64,000 nucleotides of DNA. It comes from Paracoccaceae bacterium. Lineage in GTDB: Bacteria; Pseudomonadota; Alphaproteobacteria; Rhodobacterales; Rhodobacteraceae. Below, one piece after another: positions 36,850 to 45,828 of the stretch. The notes below the pieces were generated by a model that saw only the letters and a list, made by a program, of their open reading frames with translations, did no database searches and was not told the DNA's origin. Numbering within the stretch: position 1 is the first letter of the stretch; the number at the start of each line of letters is the position of its first letter. The stretch is from contig JACKKD010000003.1 in the NCBI GenBank assembly GCA_020637675.1, positions 558,001 to 622,000 on the forward strand, read 5' to 3'. A program made the translations under genes and the position numbers.

Positions 36850-39030
36850 TCAGTCCTCGACGGTCAGGAAGGGCGTGCCGGCCACCACCTCGCCGATGAC
36901 TGCCGGGCGTTCACCCGTCGCCCGCAGCCGGTGCACGAGGTCGAGCGCAACGCCCGCCGGCACGGCGGCGAGGAGCCCGCCCGCCGTCTGCGGATCGAAG
37001 AGAAGGTCCGCGCGTGGCCCCTCGGTCAGGAACATCCGCGCCATCGCCCCCCGGTTCGCGGGCAGGAGGGTGGAGCCATGCCCCTCGGCCGCCAGCGCCT
37101 CCGCCCCCGGCAGGACCGGCACATGGGCGAGCGAGATTCGCGCCGCCACGCCAGAGGCGTCGAGCATCGCCAGAAGGTGGCCGGCCAGCCCGAAACCGGT
37201 GACATCGGTCATCGCATGGGCCTCGGGCGCAAGAAGCCGCGCCGCCGCCCCCTGCGGGCGGGCCATGGCGGCGAGCGCCCGCGCCACGACCTCGCCCGGT
37301 GCGGCCCCCGCCATCTCGGCGGCGAGGATCACCCCGGTGCCAAGCGGCTTGGTCAGGATCAGCCAGTCGCCCGGCCGCGCGCCGGCGATTGTCACCGGCC
37401 TCTGCGCCGCAAGGCCGGTGACGGTGAATCCCACCGTGAGTTCCGCGCCAAGGCTGGTGTGCCCCCCCACGACATCGGCGCCCTCGGCCGCAAAGACATC
37501 CGCCGCCGCCTCCATGATCTCGGTCAGCGTCCGCGCCTGAAGGTCCGCGCTCATCCGGGGCAGGATCACCTGCGCCAGCGCCGCCTGCGGCCGTGCGCCC
37601 ATCGACCAGACGTCGCCCATCGCGTGAAGGGCGGTGATCCGCGCCAGTATCCAGGGGTCCTCGGTGAAGGCGCGCACATGGTCGGTCGTCAGCACCTGAT
37701 GCCCCTTGCCATGGGTCAGGATCGCCGCGTCGTCGCCCGGCCCCGACAGCACGTCGGGCCGCGCCGGCTGCGGCAGGTGGGCAAGCGCCGCCTTCAGTTC
37801 CGCCTGCCCGACCTTCGCCCCGCAGCCGCCGCACATCGGCCTGGCGGAAGCGAGTTCCTCGGCCACCCCGGCGGCCACCCTTGCCGGCAGGGCGGGGACA
37901 GGCATCTGCGGAAGCTGGTGGAACATCGCCATGAAGCGCCGGTCGATCCGGTCCTTCCAGCGCCAGAGCCAGGGCCCGTCGAAGGGCAGGCCCCACTTGT
38001 CGGCGACGGCGCCCTTGCCGCCGGTGGAGATCAGTTTCAGGTAGTCGCGCTGCGGCCGGTAGCTCCGCATCCTGCCCTGCCCGGTCAGTGCCACGCCGAG
38101 GTTGTGCAGGAGCACCGGCGCCTGGCGGACGGCATAGACCCCCGCTTTCGGGCGTGGCGCGAAGTCCATGTGGGCGATGTCGCCTGCGGCGAAGATCGCG
38201 GGATCGCTCACGCTCTGCAGGCTGGGCCCGACGGTGACGAACCCCTCTGCCAGCACCAGCCCGGTGTCGCCGAGCCACCCCTGCGGGCGCGTCGCGGCCG
38301 CGCCGAGGATGAAGGCCGCCTCCACCCGCCCGCCGCCGTCCAGCCGCACCGCCCCCGGCTCCACCGCCACGGCGCGCGCGCCTTCCCGCAGCGTGATCCC
38401 GTTCCGGCCGAGATGCGCCAGAAGCGCCCGACGCGCCCCGCCGCCGATCCGTGCCAGCGCCGCGTCCTTCTCGACCACCGTGACCTCTGCGCCGGGGCCG
38501 AGCCGGTGGTGCGCCGCCAGCGCCAGTTCCACCCCGGCCACGCCGCCGCCGATCACCGCGACCTGCGGCGCGGCCTCCCCCCGTGCGGCGCGGCCCGCGA
38601 ACGCCTCCCAGGCGTCGGCGAAGGCATCGAGCGGCTTCGCCGGCACCGCATGCTCGGCGAAGCCGGTCAGCGCCGGCATGTCCGAGGTGATGCCGATGTC
38701 GATGGAGGCGACGTCGAAGGCAACGTCCGGCCGCCCGGGCACGCTGATCCGCCGCTCCGCGCGGTCGATCCCGTCCGCGCGGCCGAGGATGAGCCGGGCG
38801 CCGGCATGTCGCGCGAGCCGGACGAGGTCGATCTGGAGCGCCTCGCGCGGGTAGTGGCCGGCGACATGGCCCGGCAGCATCCCCGAGTAGGCGGCCGTCG
38901 GTTCGGGGCTGATCAGCGTCAGCCGCACACCGGGGATAGGCCGCATCCCCCACATCCTGAGCACCAGCGCATGGGCATGGCCGCCGCCGATCAGCACCAG
39001 ATCGCGTGTCAGCGGGATCTGACCCTGCAT
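36850..39030 (-). CDS. selD: NADH dehydrogenase-like flavoprotein fused to selenide, water dikinase
   Basis: 726 residues. Residues 1 to about 375 are a pyridine-nucleotide-disulfide/Ndh-type flavoprotein: a GGGHAH dinucleotide site near the N-terminus, a second GGGVAGVE near 161, and AAGDIAHM near 281. From about 395 onward is SelD, with CGGCGAK (Cys400, Cys403, Lys406), MTDVTGFGLAGH and DPQTAGGLLA. The flavoprotein half may reduce or deliver selenium to the SelD half. The fusion is known in other bacteria. The standalone SelD encoded at 24088-25149 has a different CGCK active site, so two forms coexist. Confidence 0.95.
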   Translation of the reverse strand: MQGQIPLTRDLVLIGGGHAHALVLRMWGMRPIPGVRLTLISPEPTAAYSGMLPGHVAGHYPREALQIDLVRLARHAGARLILGRADGIDRAERRISVPGRPDVAFDVASIDIGITSDMPALTGFAEHAVPAKPLDAFADAWEAFAGRAARGEAAPQVAVIGGGVAGVELALAAHHRLGPGAEVTVVEKDAALARIGGGARRALLAHLGRNGITLREGARAVAVEPGAVRLDGGGRVEAAFILGAAATRPQGWLGDTGLVLAEGFVTVGPSLQSVSDPAIFAAGDIAHMDFAPRPKAGVYAVRQAPVLLHNLGVALTGQGRMRSYRPQRDYLKLISTGGKGAVADKWGLPFDGPWLWRWKDRIDRRFMAMFHQLPQMPVPALPARVAAGVAEELASARPMCGGCGAKVGQAELKAALAHLPQPARPDVLSGPGDDAAILTHGKGHQVLTTDHVRAFTEDPWILARITALHAMGDVWSMGARPQAALAQVILPRMSADLQARTLTEIMEAAADVFAAEGADVVGGHTSLGAELTVGFTVTGLAAQRPVTIAGARPGDWLILTKPLGTGVILAAEMAGAAPGEVVARALAAMARPQGAAARLLAPEAHAMTDVTGFGLAGHLLAMLDASGVAARISLAHVPVLPGAEALAAEGHGSTLLPANRGAMARMFLTEGPRADLLFDPQTAGGLLAAVPAGVALDLVHRLRATGERPAVIGEVVAGTPFLTVED

Positions 39031-39167
39031 CGCCTGCCCCCCTTGCCCGCCTCTGACTACCCTGCCCGGGCGCTTTCGCCAAGCCGGTCGCGCGGCCGGG
39101 CTTGGACTGCGCGGCGCGAGCGGCTAAGGATCGGGACGAGCCAGGGGCGGAAAGCGACGGGAAGGCC

Positions 39168-40181
39168 ATGCAGCGTGTCTATGTCACCGGGGCGGCCGGG
39201 TTCATCGGCTTCCACCTGTCCGAACTCCTCCTGAAGGAGGGACTGCGCGTCCACGGCTACGACGGGATGACCGCCTATTACGACCTCGCGCTGAAGCGCG
39301 GCCGGCTCGCGATGCTCCATCAGCGCGAAGGCTTCGGCTTCACGCAAGCGATGCTGGAGGACAACGCCCGGCTTGCCGCCGACATGGCGGCGTTCAAGCC
39401 CGACGTGGTCGTCCACCTCGCCGCGCAGGCCGGGGTGCGCTATTCGCTAGAAGCGCCGCGGAGCTACCTTTCGTCGAATATCGAGGGCACGTTCAACGTG
39501 ATGGAGGCCGCACGCGACTGCGGGGTGAAGCACCTCCTCCTTGCCTCCACCTCCTCGGTCTACGGCGCCAATACCGAGATGCCCTACCGAGAGACCGACA
39601 AAGCCGACACCCAGGTCTCGCTCTATGCCGCGACGAAGAAGGCGACCGAGTCGCTCTCCCATTCCTGGGCGCATCTCTGGGGCCTGCCCACGACCTGCTT
39701 CCGCTTCTTCACCGTCTACGGTCCCTGGGGCCGGCCCGACATGGCGCCCTTCAAGTTCACGAAGGCAATCCTCCAGGGCGAGACCATCGACGTCTACGGC
39801 CACGGCAGGATGTTCCGCGACTTCACCTATGTGACGGACCTCGTCCGGGCGATCCGGCTTCTGATGGACAAGCCCCCCGAACGGCCCGCCGCGCCGGACG
39901 CGATCGAGGAGGGCGACAGCCTCTCGCCCGTCGCGCCCTGGCGCGTCGTCAACATCGGCAACGGCGAGAAGGTGGCACTCGGCGACTTCATTGCGGCGAT
40001 CGAGAAGGCGACTGGCCGGACGGCCGTCCGCAACCTCATGGAAATGCAGAAGGGCGACGTGCCCGCGACATGGGCCGACAACCGCCTTCTGACCCGGCTC
40101 ACCGGCTACCGGCCGGAAACCGGCATCGCGGCTGGCATGGCCGCCTTCGTGGCCTGGTACCGCGAACACTACGGGGTTTGA
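39168..40181 (+). CDS. NAD-dependent epimerase (UDP-glucuronate 4-epimerase-like)
   Basis: 337 residues from ATG 39168; the upstream extension is rejected. The Rossmann motif GAAGFIGFHL opens the protein, followed by the YAATKKATE catalytic Tyr/Lys and FRFFTVYGPWGRPDM, which is characteristic of UDP-glucuronate or UDP-glucose 4-epimerases. It interconverts UDP-sugars for capsule, LPS or EPS. No other polysaccharide genes are adjacent, so the product it feeds is unknown. Confidence 0.92.
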   Translation: MQRVYVTGAAGFIGFHLSELLLKEGLRVHGYDGMTAYYDLALKRGRLAMLHQREGFGFTQAMLEDNARLAADMAAFKPDVVVHLAAQAGVRYSLEAPRSYLSSNIEGTFNVMEAARDCGVKHLLLASTSSVYGANTEMPYRETDKADTQVSLYAATKKATESLSHSWAHLWGLPTTCFRFFTVYGPWGRPDMAPFKFTKAILQGETIDVYGHGRMFRDFTYVTDLVRAIRLLMDKPPERPAAPDAIEEGDSLSPVAPWRVVNIGNGEKVALGDFIAAIEKATGRTAVRNLMEMQKGDVPATWADNRLLTRLTGYRPETGIAAGMAAFVAWYREHYGV

Positions 40182-40241
40182 CCGCCACGGCGAATATCGC
40201 TTGACGGGCGGGGGCCGCTGGCATAGGACCGCCGCCGGTGC

Positions 40242-40318
40242 GGCTAGGTAGCTCAGCTGGTTAGAGCACATGACTCATAATCATGGGGTCGGCGGTTCAA
40301 GTCCGCCCCTAGCCACCA
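40242..40318 (+). tRNA. tRNA-Met (anticodon CAT, elongator type)
   Basis: 77 bases. Acceptor stem GGCTAGG pairs with CCTAGCC, the D-arm is CTCAGCTGGTTAGAG, anticodon loop CTCATAA gives CAT, the T-arm GGTTCAAGTCC is intact, and CCA is encoded. The body resembles elongator tRNA-Met rather than the initiator, which lacks the first base pair. Confidence 0.95.
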
Positions 40319-40470
40319 CTTCTGCCTGATAACGACCACATGGGCCGCCGCGACCTTTGGCCTCCCGGCCTTCGGTCGCCTGTCCGCGCGACCGGGCTGG
40401 ACAGGCGCGCGGCGCCGGTCTTAGTTGGCCGCAGGGCAGCGAAGGCCCGGCAAGTGGAGGACCCCGCACC

Positions 40471-41382
40471 GTGACCGGCCTTCCCGCGGATATCTCGGAC
40501 GTCACCCGGCAGCTCGCCGGCAATGGATACATCGCCGACCGGGCGCTCTCGACCGTCGTCTTCCTCGCCCTGAAGCTCGGCCGGCCCCTGTTCCTCGAAG
40601 GCGAGGCCGGGGTCGGCAAGACCGAGATCGCCAAGGCGATCGCCGCGGCGCTGGGCCGCCGTCTCATCCGGCTCCAGTGCTACGAGGGGCTCGACGCGGC
40701 CTCGGCCGTCTGCGACTGGAACTTCGCCGCCCAGATGCTGGCGATCCGCACCGCCGAGGCCGGTGGGGGCGCCGACCGCGAAGCGCTCAGGGCCGAGCTC
40801 TTCACCGAGGACTACCTGATCGAACGGCCGCTCCTCGCCGCGATGCGCCCCCAGCCCGGCGGCGCGCCGGTCCTTCTCATCGACGAACTCGACCGCACCG
40901 ACGAGCCCTTCGAGGCCTTCCTCTTGGAGGCGCTCTCCGACTTCCAGGTGACGATCCCCGAGCTTGGCACCATCCGGGCGCCGGAACCCCCCATCGTCAT
41001 CCTGACCTCAAACCGCACCCGCGAGGTGCATGACGCGCTGAAGCGCCGCTGCCTCTACCACTGGGTCGACTACCCCTCGTTCGACCGCGAGATGGAGATC
41101 CTCCACGCCCGCGCCCCGGAGGCGACCGAGACGCTGAGCCGCGAGATCGTCGCCTTCGTCCAGAAGCTCCGGCGCGAGGACCTCTTCAAGAAACCCGGCG
41201 TCGCCGAAACGATCGACTGGGCGAAATGCCTCCTCGCGCTCGACGTCATCGCCCTTTCGCCCGAGGTCATCGCCGACACGCTGGGCGCGATCCTGAAATA
41301 CCAGGACGACATCCAGAAGATCGCCGGCGCTCCGGCCAGGAAGATCCTCGACGAACTTCGCGCCGACTTCGCGCCGGCCTGA
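40471..41382 (+). CDS. coxD: MoxR-family AAA ATPase (CoxD-like)
   Basis: 303 residues from GTG 40471, preceded by GTGGAGGACC; the longer ATG frame runs into non-coding DNA next to the tRNA. Walker A GEAGVGKT lies at 44-51 and Walker B LLIDELDR near 140. MoxR proteins act as chaperone-type ATPases; CoxD in carbon monoxide dehydrogenase loci is needed for assembly of the CuSMo active site. The adjacent von Willebrand protein is its usual partner. Confidence 0.88.
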   Translation: MTGLPADISDVTRQLAGNGYIADRALSTVVFLALKLGRPLFLEGEAGVGKTEIAKAIAAALGRRLIRLQCYEGLDAASAVCDWNFAAQMLAIRTAEAGGGADREALRAELFTEDYLIERPLLAAMRPQPGGAPVLLIDELDRTDEPFEAFLLEALSDFQVTIPELGTIRAPEPPIVILTSNRTREVHDALKRRCLYHWVDYPSFDREMEILHARAPEATETLSREIVAFVQKLRREDLFKKPGVAETIDWAKCLLALDVIALSPEVIADTLGAILKYQDDIQKIAGAPARKILDELRADFAPA

Positions 41383-41463
41383 GGCGCGGGACGATGCGGC
41401 CACCACTTCTTCATTGCGGCAACACTCCGGGAGTGCGGGGACGGCCCCCCCACCGCGCCGGCG

Positions 41464-42729
41464 ATGGCTGAACTCTTTCCCCTCGACATCCCCGAGGACG
41501 GCAAGCTCGCGGTCAACATCGCCCATTTCGCCCGCGCCCTGCGCCGCACAGGGCTGAAGGTCGGACCCGGGCGGGTGATCGACGCGATCCGGGCGGTCGA
41601 GGTGGCGGGCTTCACCGAGCGGGCCGATTTCTACTGGGTGCTCCACGCCTGTTTCGTTTCCCGCCCGGAGGAACGCGCGGTCTTCGCGCAGGTCTTCCGC
41701 CTCTACTGGCGCGACCCGCGCTATCTCGAACACATGATGAGCCTGATGCTCCCGGCCGTGAAGGGCGTGCAGGAGGAGCGGCGTGCCGAGGCTGCCGAGA
41801 AGCGCGCGGCGGAGGCACTTCTGGACGGGGTGGAGCGCGACCTGCCTCCCCCGCCTGAGGAAGGTGCGGAGGACGAGGAGGAGATCGTCGCCGACGCGAC
41901 CGCCACCGCCTCGGCCGAGGAACGGCTGAGGACGCTCGACTTCGAGCAGATGTCGGTCTCCGAGATCGCCGAGGCCAAGCGGATGCTCGCCCGGCTGACG
42001 CTGCCGGTGCGCCCGCTGGCCTCGCGCCGGACCATGGCGGACCCGCTGGGAAGACTCGCCGACTGGCGGGCGACGATGCGCGCGGCGATGCGGCGGGGCG
42101 GAGAGGTGCAGCTTCTCGCCACGCGGCGGCGGCGGACCCGCTGGCCGAACCTCGTCGTCCTTTGCGACATCTCGGGCTCCATGTCGCAGTACAGCCGGAT
42201 GGTGCTGCACTTCGTCCACGCCGTGGCGAACCACAAGGGCGCGGGCTGGGCGAAGGTCCATGCCTTCACCTTCGGCACGCGGCTGACCAGCATCACCCAC
42301 CACCTGCGCGAGCGCGACGTCGATGCCGCCCTCGCCGCGGCAGGGGCGGAGGCGCAGGACTGGCAGGGCGGCACACGGATCGGCACCTGCCTCCATGCCT
42401 TCAACCGCGACTGGTCGCGGCGGGTGATGGGGCAGGGGGCGGTCGTGCTCCTGATCTCGGACGGGCTCGACCGCGACCCACCCGAGACGCTCGGGCGCGA
42501 GATGGAGCGGTTGCACCTCTCGTCGCGCCGGCTCCTCTGGATCAACCCGCTCCTGCGGTGGGACGGCTTCGTGCCGAAGGCACGCGGCATTGCCGCGATG
42601 CTGCCGCACGTGGACTGCTTTCGCTCCGGCCATTCGATCCAGTCGCTCGCGGATCTGGCCGGGGCCATCGCCCGGAAGGAAGATGCGGGCGAGAAACTCC
42701 GGCTCATGCGGCTTCTTGCGGGTCGATAG
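41464..42729 (+). CDS. coxE: Von Willebrand factor A-domain protein (CoxE-like)
   Basis: 421 residues. The N-terminal half is charged and helical, with an acidic stretch near residues 133-145. The VWA domain starts near 225 and has an intact metal-ion-dependent adhesion site, DISGS (235-239). CoxE-like proteins work with the MoxR ATPase in maturing molybdenum hydroxylases. It follows the MoxR gene by 81 bases. The next gene (OmpA family) interrupts the usual maturation cluster. Confidence 0.9.
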   Translation: MAELFPLDIPEDGKLAVNIAHFARALRRTGLKVGPGRVIDAIRAVEVAGFTERADFYWVLHACFVSRPEERAVFAQVFRLYWRDPRYLEHMMSLMLPAVKGVQEERRAEAAEKRAAEALLDGVERDLPPPPEEGAEDEEEIVADATATASAEERLRTLDFEQMSVSEIAEAKRMLARLTLPVRPLASRRTMADPLGRLADWRATMRAAMRRGGEVQLLATRRRRTRWPNLVVLCDISGSMSQYSRMVLHFVHAVANHKGAGWAKVHAFTFGTRLTSITHHLRERDVDAALAAAGAEAQDWQGGTRIGTCLHAFNRDWSRRVMGQGAVVLLISDGLDRDPPETLGREMERLHLSSRRLLWINPLLRWDGFVPKARGIAAMLPHVDCFRSGHSIQSLADLAGAIARKEDAGEKLRLMRLLAGR

Positions 42730-42840
42730 CATGGCTTCGATATCGCATCACGCGCCCGTGCCGGTGCAGGATGGAACCGGAGCCGATCCCCGCAAGTTGG
42801 GGCTCGAATGGAGATGCACCTGTCCGGGTAGGAGATAGTC

Positions 42841-44691
42841 ATGCGGAAACCCCTGAACACCTCGACTGCGCTCATCGCGAGCCTGTCGCTTTTCGCGGGC
42901 GGTCCCGCCTTCCCGCAGGAAGGCGCGCCCGCCGATGTGCCGATGGTCTGTGCCGACGGCAGCGATCAGCCTTGCCCCGAGGGCGTGCCGCTGGTGCCGG
43001 CACCCGTGCCCGAAGCCGTCTCCGAACCCCTCCCGGAAACGGCGCCCGAAGCCGTGCCCGCCGAACCGGCTGCACCGGAACCTGCCTCCGGGGCGGTGAC
43101 GCCGCCAGAGCCCGCGCCCGAGGAGCCCGCGCCCGAAGCCGCCCCGGACACCGGCGCTCCAGCCGAGGTGGTGCCGCAGGGGGCCGCCCCCGCGGCGGCT
43201 GCGCCTGTCGAACCCGCAGCGCCCGAAGTTGCGCCGGAGCCGAGTCCCGAGGCCACGTCCGAATCTGCGCCCGAACCTGCGCCCGAAGTGCAGCCGGGCG
43301 AACCGGCGGTGACGGAACCCGCTCCGCAACCCGAGGCCGCCACGGGCGCACCTGAGGCGGCCGCCGAATCTGCAATCACGGAGCCTGCAACCACGGAGCC
43401 TGCAACCACGGAGCCTGCAACCACGGAGCCTGCAACCACGGCGCCCGAAAGCACCGCGCCAGATGCGCCTGCGGCCGAGGCCCCGGCCGAAGAACCCCCG
43501 GCGCAGCCCGCCTCGGAAGCCAGCGATGCGGACGCCGGCGCGACGGGTGACGTCGGCACCGATGCCACAACGGAGCCGCAGCCCGAGCTTCCGGTCCAGC
43601 CCGACGCGGCGACCGGGGAGGCACCTGTCGCGGCCGCCGCCGAAGCCGGGGCCGACGCGCAGCCGCCTGCCGATGCACAGGTGACCGAAGAGCTGGTGAC
43701 CGAAGAGACCGCACGCTCCTCGGACGAGGATTTCGCCAATCCGGTGAACCAGCCCGCCGCCACGCAGCCTGCTGCGGCCGCCCCGGCGGCGGGCTCGGAC
43801 GACGACGGGCTCTCCGGCGGCGAGAAGGCCGTCCTCCTCGGTCTTGGTGCGCTCGCGGTCGGCGCGATCCTGTCGAACAACCGGCGGGTGCAGCTGAATT
43901 CGGGCGACCGGGTGGTGCTCGAACGCCCCGACGGGTCCTACCAGATCATCAAGGACGACAACGCGCTCTTGCGCCGGCCCGGCTCCACCGTCCGCACCGA
44001 GCGGTTCGCCGATGGCTCGACGCGGACCATCGTCACGCGCGCCGACGGATCGCAGATCGTGACGATCCGCGATGCCGAGTACCGCGTTCTGCGCCGCGCC
44101 CATGTCGCGCCGGACGGGACGCAGACGCTGCTCGTCGATGACACGGTCGCGTATCTGCCCGTCGACGTGACGCGCCTGCCGCCGCCCGCCCCCGCGATCG
44201 AGATCGACCCCTACGCCGACGAGGCGGCGTTGCGCGCTGCGCTGTCCCGCCGGGCGGACTTCGACCGGGCCTTCTCGCTCGCCCAGGTCCGCGACATCGA
44301 GGAGGTCCGCGCGCTGGTGCCCGTCATCGACCTGACGGCGATCACCTTCGAGACCGGGTCGGCCGCGATCCGGCCCGATCAGGCGGAGGCGCTCGCGCGG
44401 CTCGGGAACCTGATGCGGAGCTACATCGACGCAAACCCGCGCGAGATGTTCCTCATCGAGGGTCACACGGATGCCGTCGGATCGGCTGCGTCGAACCTCG
44501 CCCTGTCGGACCGGCGGGCGGAATCGGTAGCGCTTGCCATGACCGAGTATTTCGACGTGCCGCCCGAGAATCTGGTGGTGCAGGGCTATGGCGAGGAATT
44601 CCTGAAGGTGCCGACCCAGGGACCCGAGCGCCAGAACCGTCGCGCCAGCGTCCGGCGGATCACCGATCTCCTGCGGCAGGCGGCCAACTGA
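42841..44691 (+). CDS. OmpA-family protein with long Pro/Glu/Ala linker
   Basis: 616 residues. A signal peptide is followed by about 290 residues of low-complexity Pro/Ala/Glu sequence, a hydrophobic segment (GEKAVLLGLGALAVGAIL, near 325-342), a beta-rich region with repeating DGS/DGT turns, and a C-terminal OmpA peptidoglycan-binding domain (IEGHTDAVGSAASN, LSDRRAESV). It probably spans from membrane to peptidoglycan. An AGGAGATAG leader precedes the ATG. Four perfect 15-base repeats encode part of the linker. It sits inside a Cox-type cluster without obvious functional connection. Confidence 0.9.
   Translation: MRKPLNTSTALIASLSLFAGGPAFPQEGAPADVPMVCADGSDQPCPEGVPLVPAPVPEAVSEPLPETAPEAVPAEPAAPEPASGAVTPPEPAPEEPAPEAAPDTGAPAEVVPQGAAPAAAAPVEPAAPEVAPEPSPEATSESAPEPAPEVQPGEPAVTEPAPQPEAATGAPEAAAESAITEPATTEPATTEPATTEPATTAPESTAPDAPAAEAPAEEPPAQPASEASDADAGATGDVGTDATTEPQPELPVQPDAATGEAPVAAAAEAGADAQPPADAQVTEELVTEETARSSDEDFANPVNQPAATQPAAAAPAAGSDDDGLSGGEKAVLLGLGALAVGAILSNNRRVQLNSGDRVVLERPDGSYQIIKDDNALLRRPGSTVRTERFADGSTRTIVTRADGSQIVTIRDAEYRVLRRAHVAPDGTQTLLVDDTVAYLPVDVTRLPPPAPAIEIDPYADEAALRAALSRRADFDRAFSLAQVRDIEEVRALVPVIDLTAITFETGSAAIRPDQAEALARLGNLMRSYIDANPREMFLIEGHTDAVGSAASNLALSDRRAESVALAMTEYFDVPPENLVVQGYGEEFLKVPTQGPERQNRRASVRRITDLLRQAAN
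43378..43437 (+). repeat. Four perfect 15-base tandem repeats
   Basis: The unit ACGGAGCCTGCAACC is repeated four times without change and encodes TEPAT in the linker of the OmpA-family protein. Being in frame, copy-number changes would only lengthen or shorten the linker. Confidence 0.95.
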
Positions 44692-44732
44692 TCACCGCGC
44701 GGCGGCCGCGCCGTTCCCCTCGCGGCCCGACC

Positions 44733-44758
44733 ATGGGGCGCCCTTGCGGGCGTCCCAT
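44733..44758 (+). terminator. Intergenic hairpin after the OmpA gene
   Basis: An 11-bp stem (44733-44743 with 44748-44758, one G-U pair) with a 4-base loop lies in the gap before xdhC. No U-run follows, so complete termination is doubtful; it may attenuate readthrough. Confidence 0.4.
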
Positions 44759-44853
44759 CCATGTCCGAAGGCCCCCGGAGGTCTCCGACCTTCCGACCAT
44801 TTCGCACTGGCGGCGCCCCCGGCACGGCTCCATAGTAGCGCCGGAGGATCGCC

Positions 44854-45828
44854 ATGGACCGCGCCGCGCACGACCGCATTCCTGAAATCGCACTCGACTG
44901 GCACCGCGCGGGCAAGGGCGCGGCGCTTGCCACCGTGATCGAGACCTGGGGCTCCGCCCCGCGTCCGGTCGGAAGCCAGCTTGTCGTCTCGCGCGAGGGC
45001 GAGATGATGGGCTCCGTCTCCGGCGGCTGCGTCGAGGGTGCCGTGGTGGAGGAGGCGATTGCGGCGCTCTCCGACGGGCGCCCGCGCGTCCTGACCTTCG
45101 GGGTCAGCGATGACGAGGCCTTTGCCGTCGGGCTCGCCTGCGGCGGCACGATCCGCGTGCTGGTGGAGCCGGTGGGCGCCACCCTGCCGGAGGCGATTCT
45201 GGCCGAGCTCGTCGCCGCCCGCGCCGAGCGCCGACCGGTAGCCCATGTCGTCAACCTGACCGACTGGTCGCGCCGCCTCGCCGCGCCGGACGCTGTGTTC
45301 GCCCCTCGTTTCCGCGCTGACAAGTCCGGCATCGAGGGCGACGTCTTCATCGCCATCCATAACCCGCCCCTCAGGATGATCCTGGTCGGCGCCGTGCACA
45401 TCGCCCAGCCCCTCGTCGCCATGGCGCGGACCTGCGGCTACGATCCGGTGATCGTGGACCCGCGGGAGGCCTTCGGCTCCGCCAGCCGGTTTCCCGGCGA
45501 GGACATAAGCCACGACTGGCCGGACGAGGCGCTGGCCGCGATCGGGCTCGATGCGCGAACAGCCGTCGTCACACTGACCCACGATCCCAAGCTCGACGAT
45601 CCGGCGATCCGCGCGACGCTCGGCTCGGGCGCCTTCTACCTCGGCTGCCTCGGCTCGACCCGGACGCATGCGAAGCGGGTGGCGCGGCTGACCGAGACCG
45701 GGTTCACCGAGGCCGACATCGCCCGAATTCACGCCCCCGTGGGCCTGGACATCGGTGCGCAGTCGCCGGCCGAGATCGCGGTGGCGATCCTGGCCGAGAT
45801 CACCCGCGTACTGAGGCGCGGGGAATGA
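44854..45828 (+). CDS. XdhC/CoxI-family molybdenum cofactor chaperone
   Basis: 324 residues. The XdhC-CoxI domain (ETWGSAPRPVGSQLVV, GSVSGGCVEG, GLACGGTI) is followed by an XdhC Rossmann domain (LVGAVHIAQPL, YLGCLGSTRTHAKR). XdhC-type proteins bind molybdenum cofactor and help its sulfuration and insertion into hydroxylases. GGAGGATC precedes the ATG. It overlaps the molybdopterin-binding protein gene by an ATGA junction. This fits maturation of the Cox-type enzyme downstream. Confidence 0.92.
   Translation: MDRAAHDRIPEIALDWHRAGKGAALATVIETWGSAPRPVGSQLVVSREGEMMGSVSGGCVEGAVVEEAIAALSDGRPRVLTFGVSDDEAFAVGLACGGTIRVLVEPVGATLPEAILAELVAARAERRPVAHVVNLTDWSRRLAAPDAVFAPRFRADKSGIEGDVFIAIHNPPLRMILVGAVHIAQPLVAMARTCGYDPVIVDPREAFGSASRFPGEDISHDWPDEALAAIGLDARTAVVTLTHDPKLDDPAIRATLGSGAFYLGCLGSTRTHAKRVARLTETGFTEADIARIHAPVGLDIGAQSPAEIAVAILAEITRVLRRGE

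Noticed and set aside
36931..39234. 767-residue plus-strand ORF opposite the SelD fusion
   Set aside because: Antisense to a protein with intact motifs in both halves; composition typical of shadow frames.
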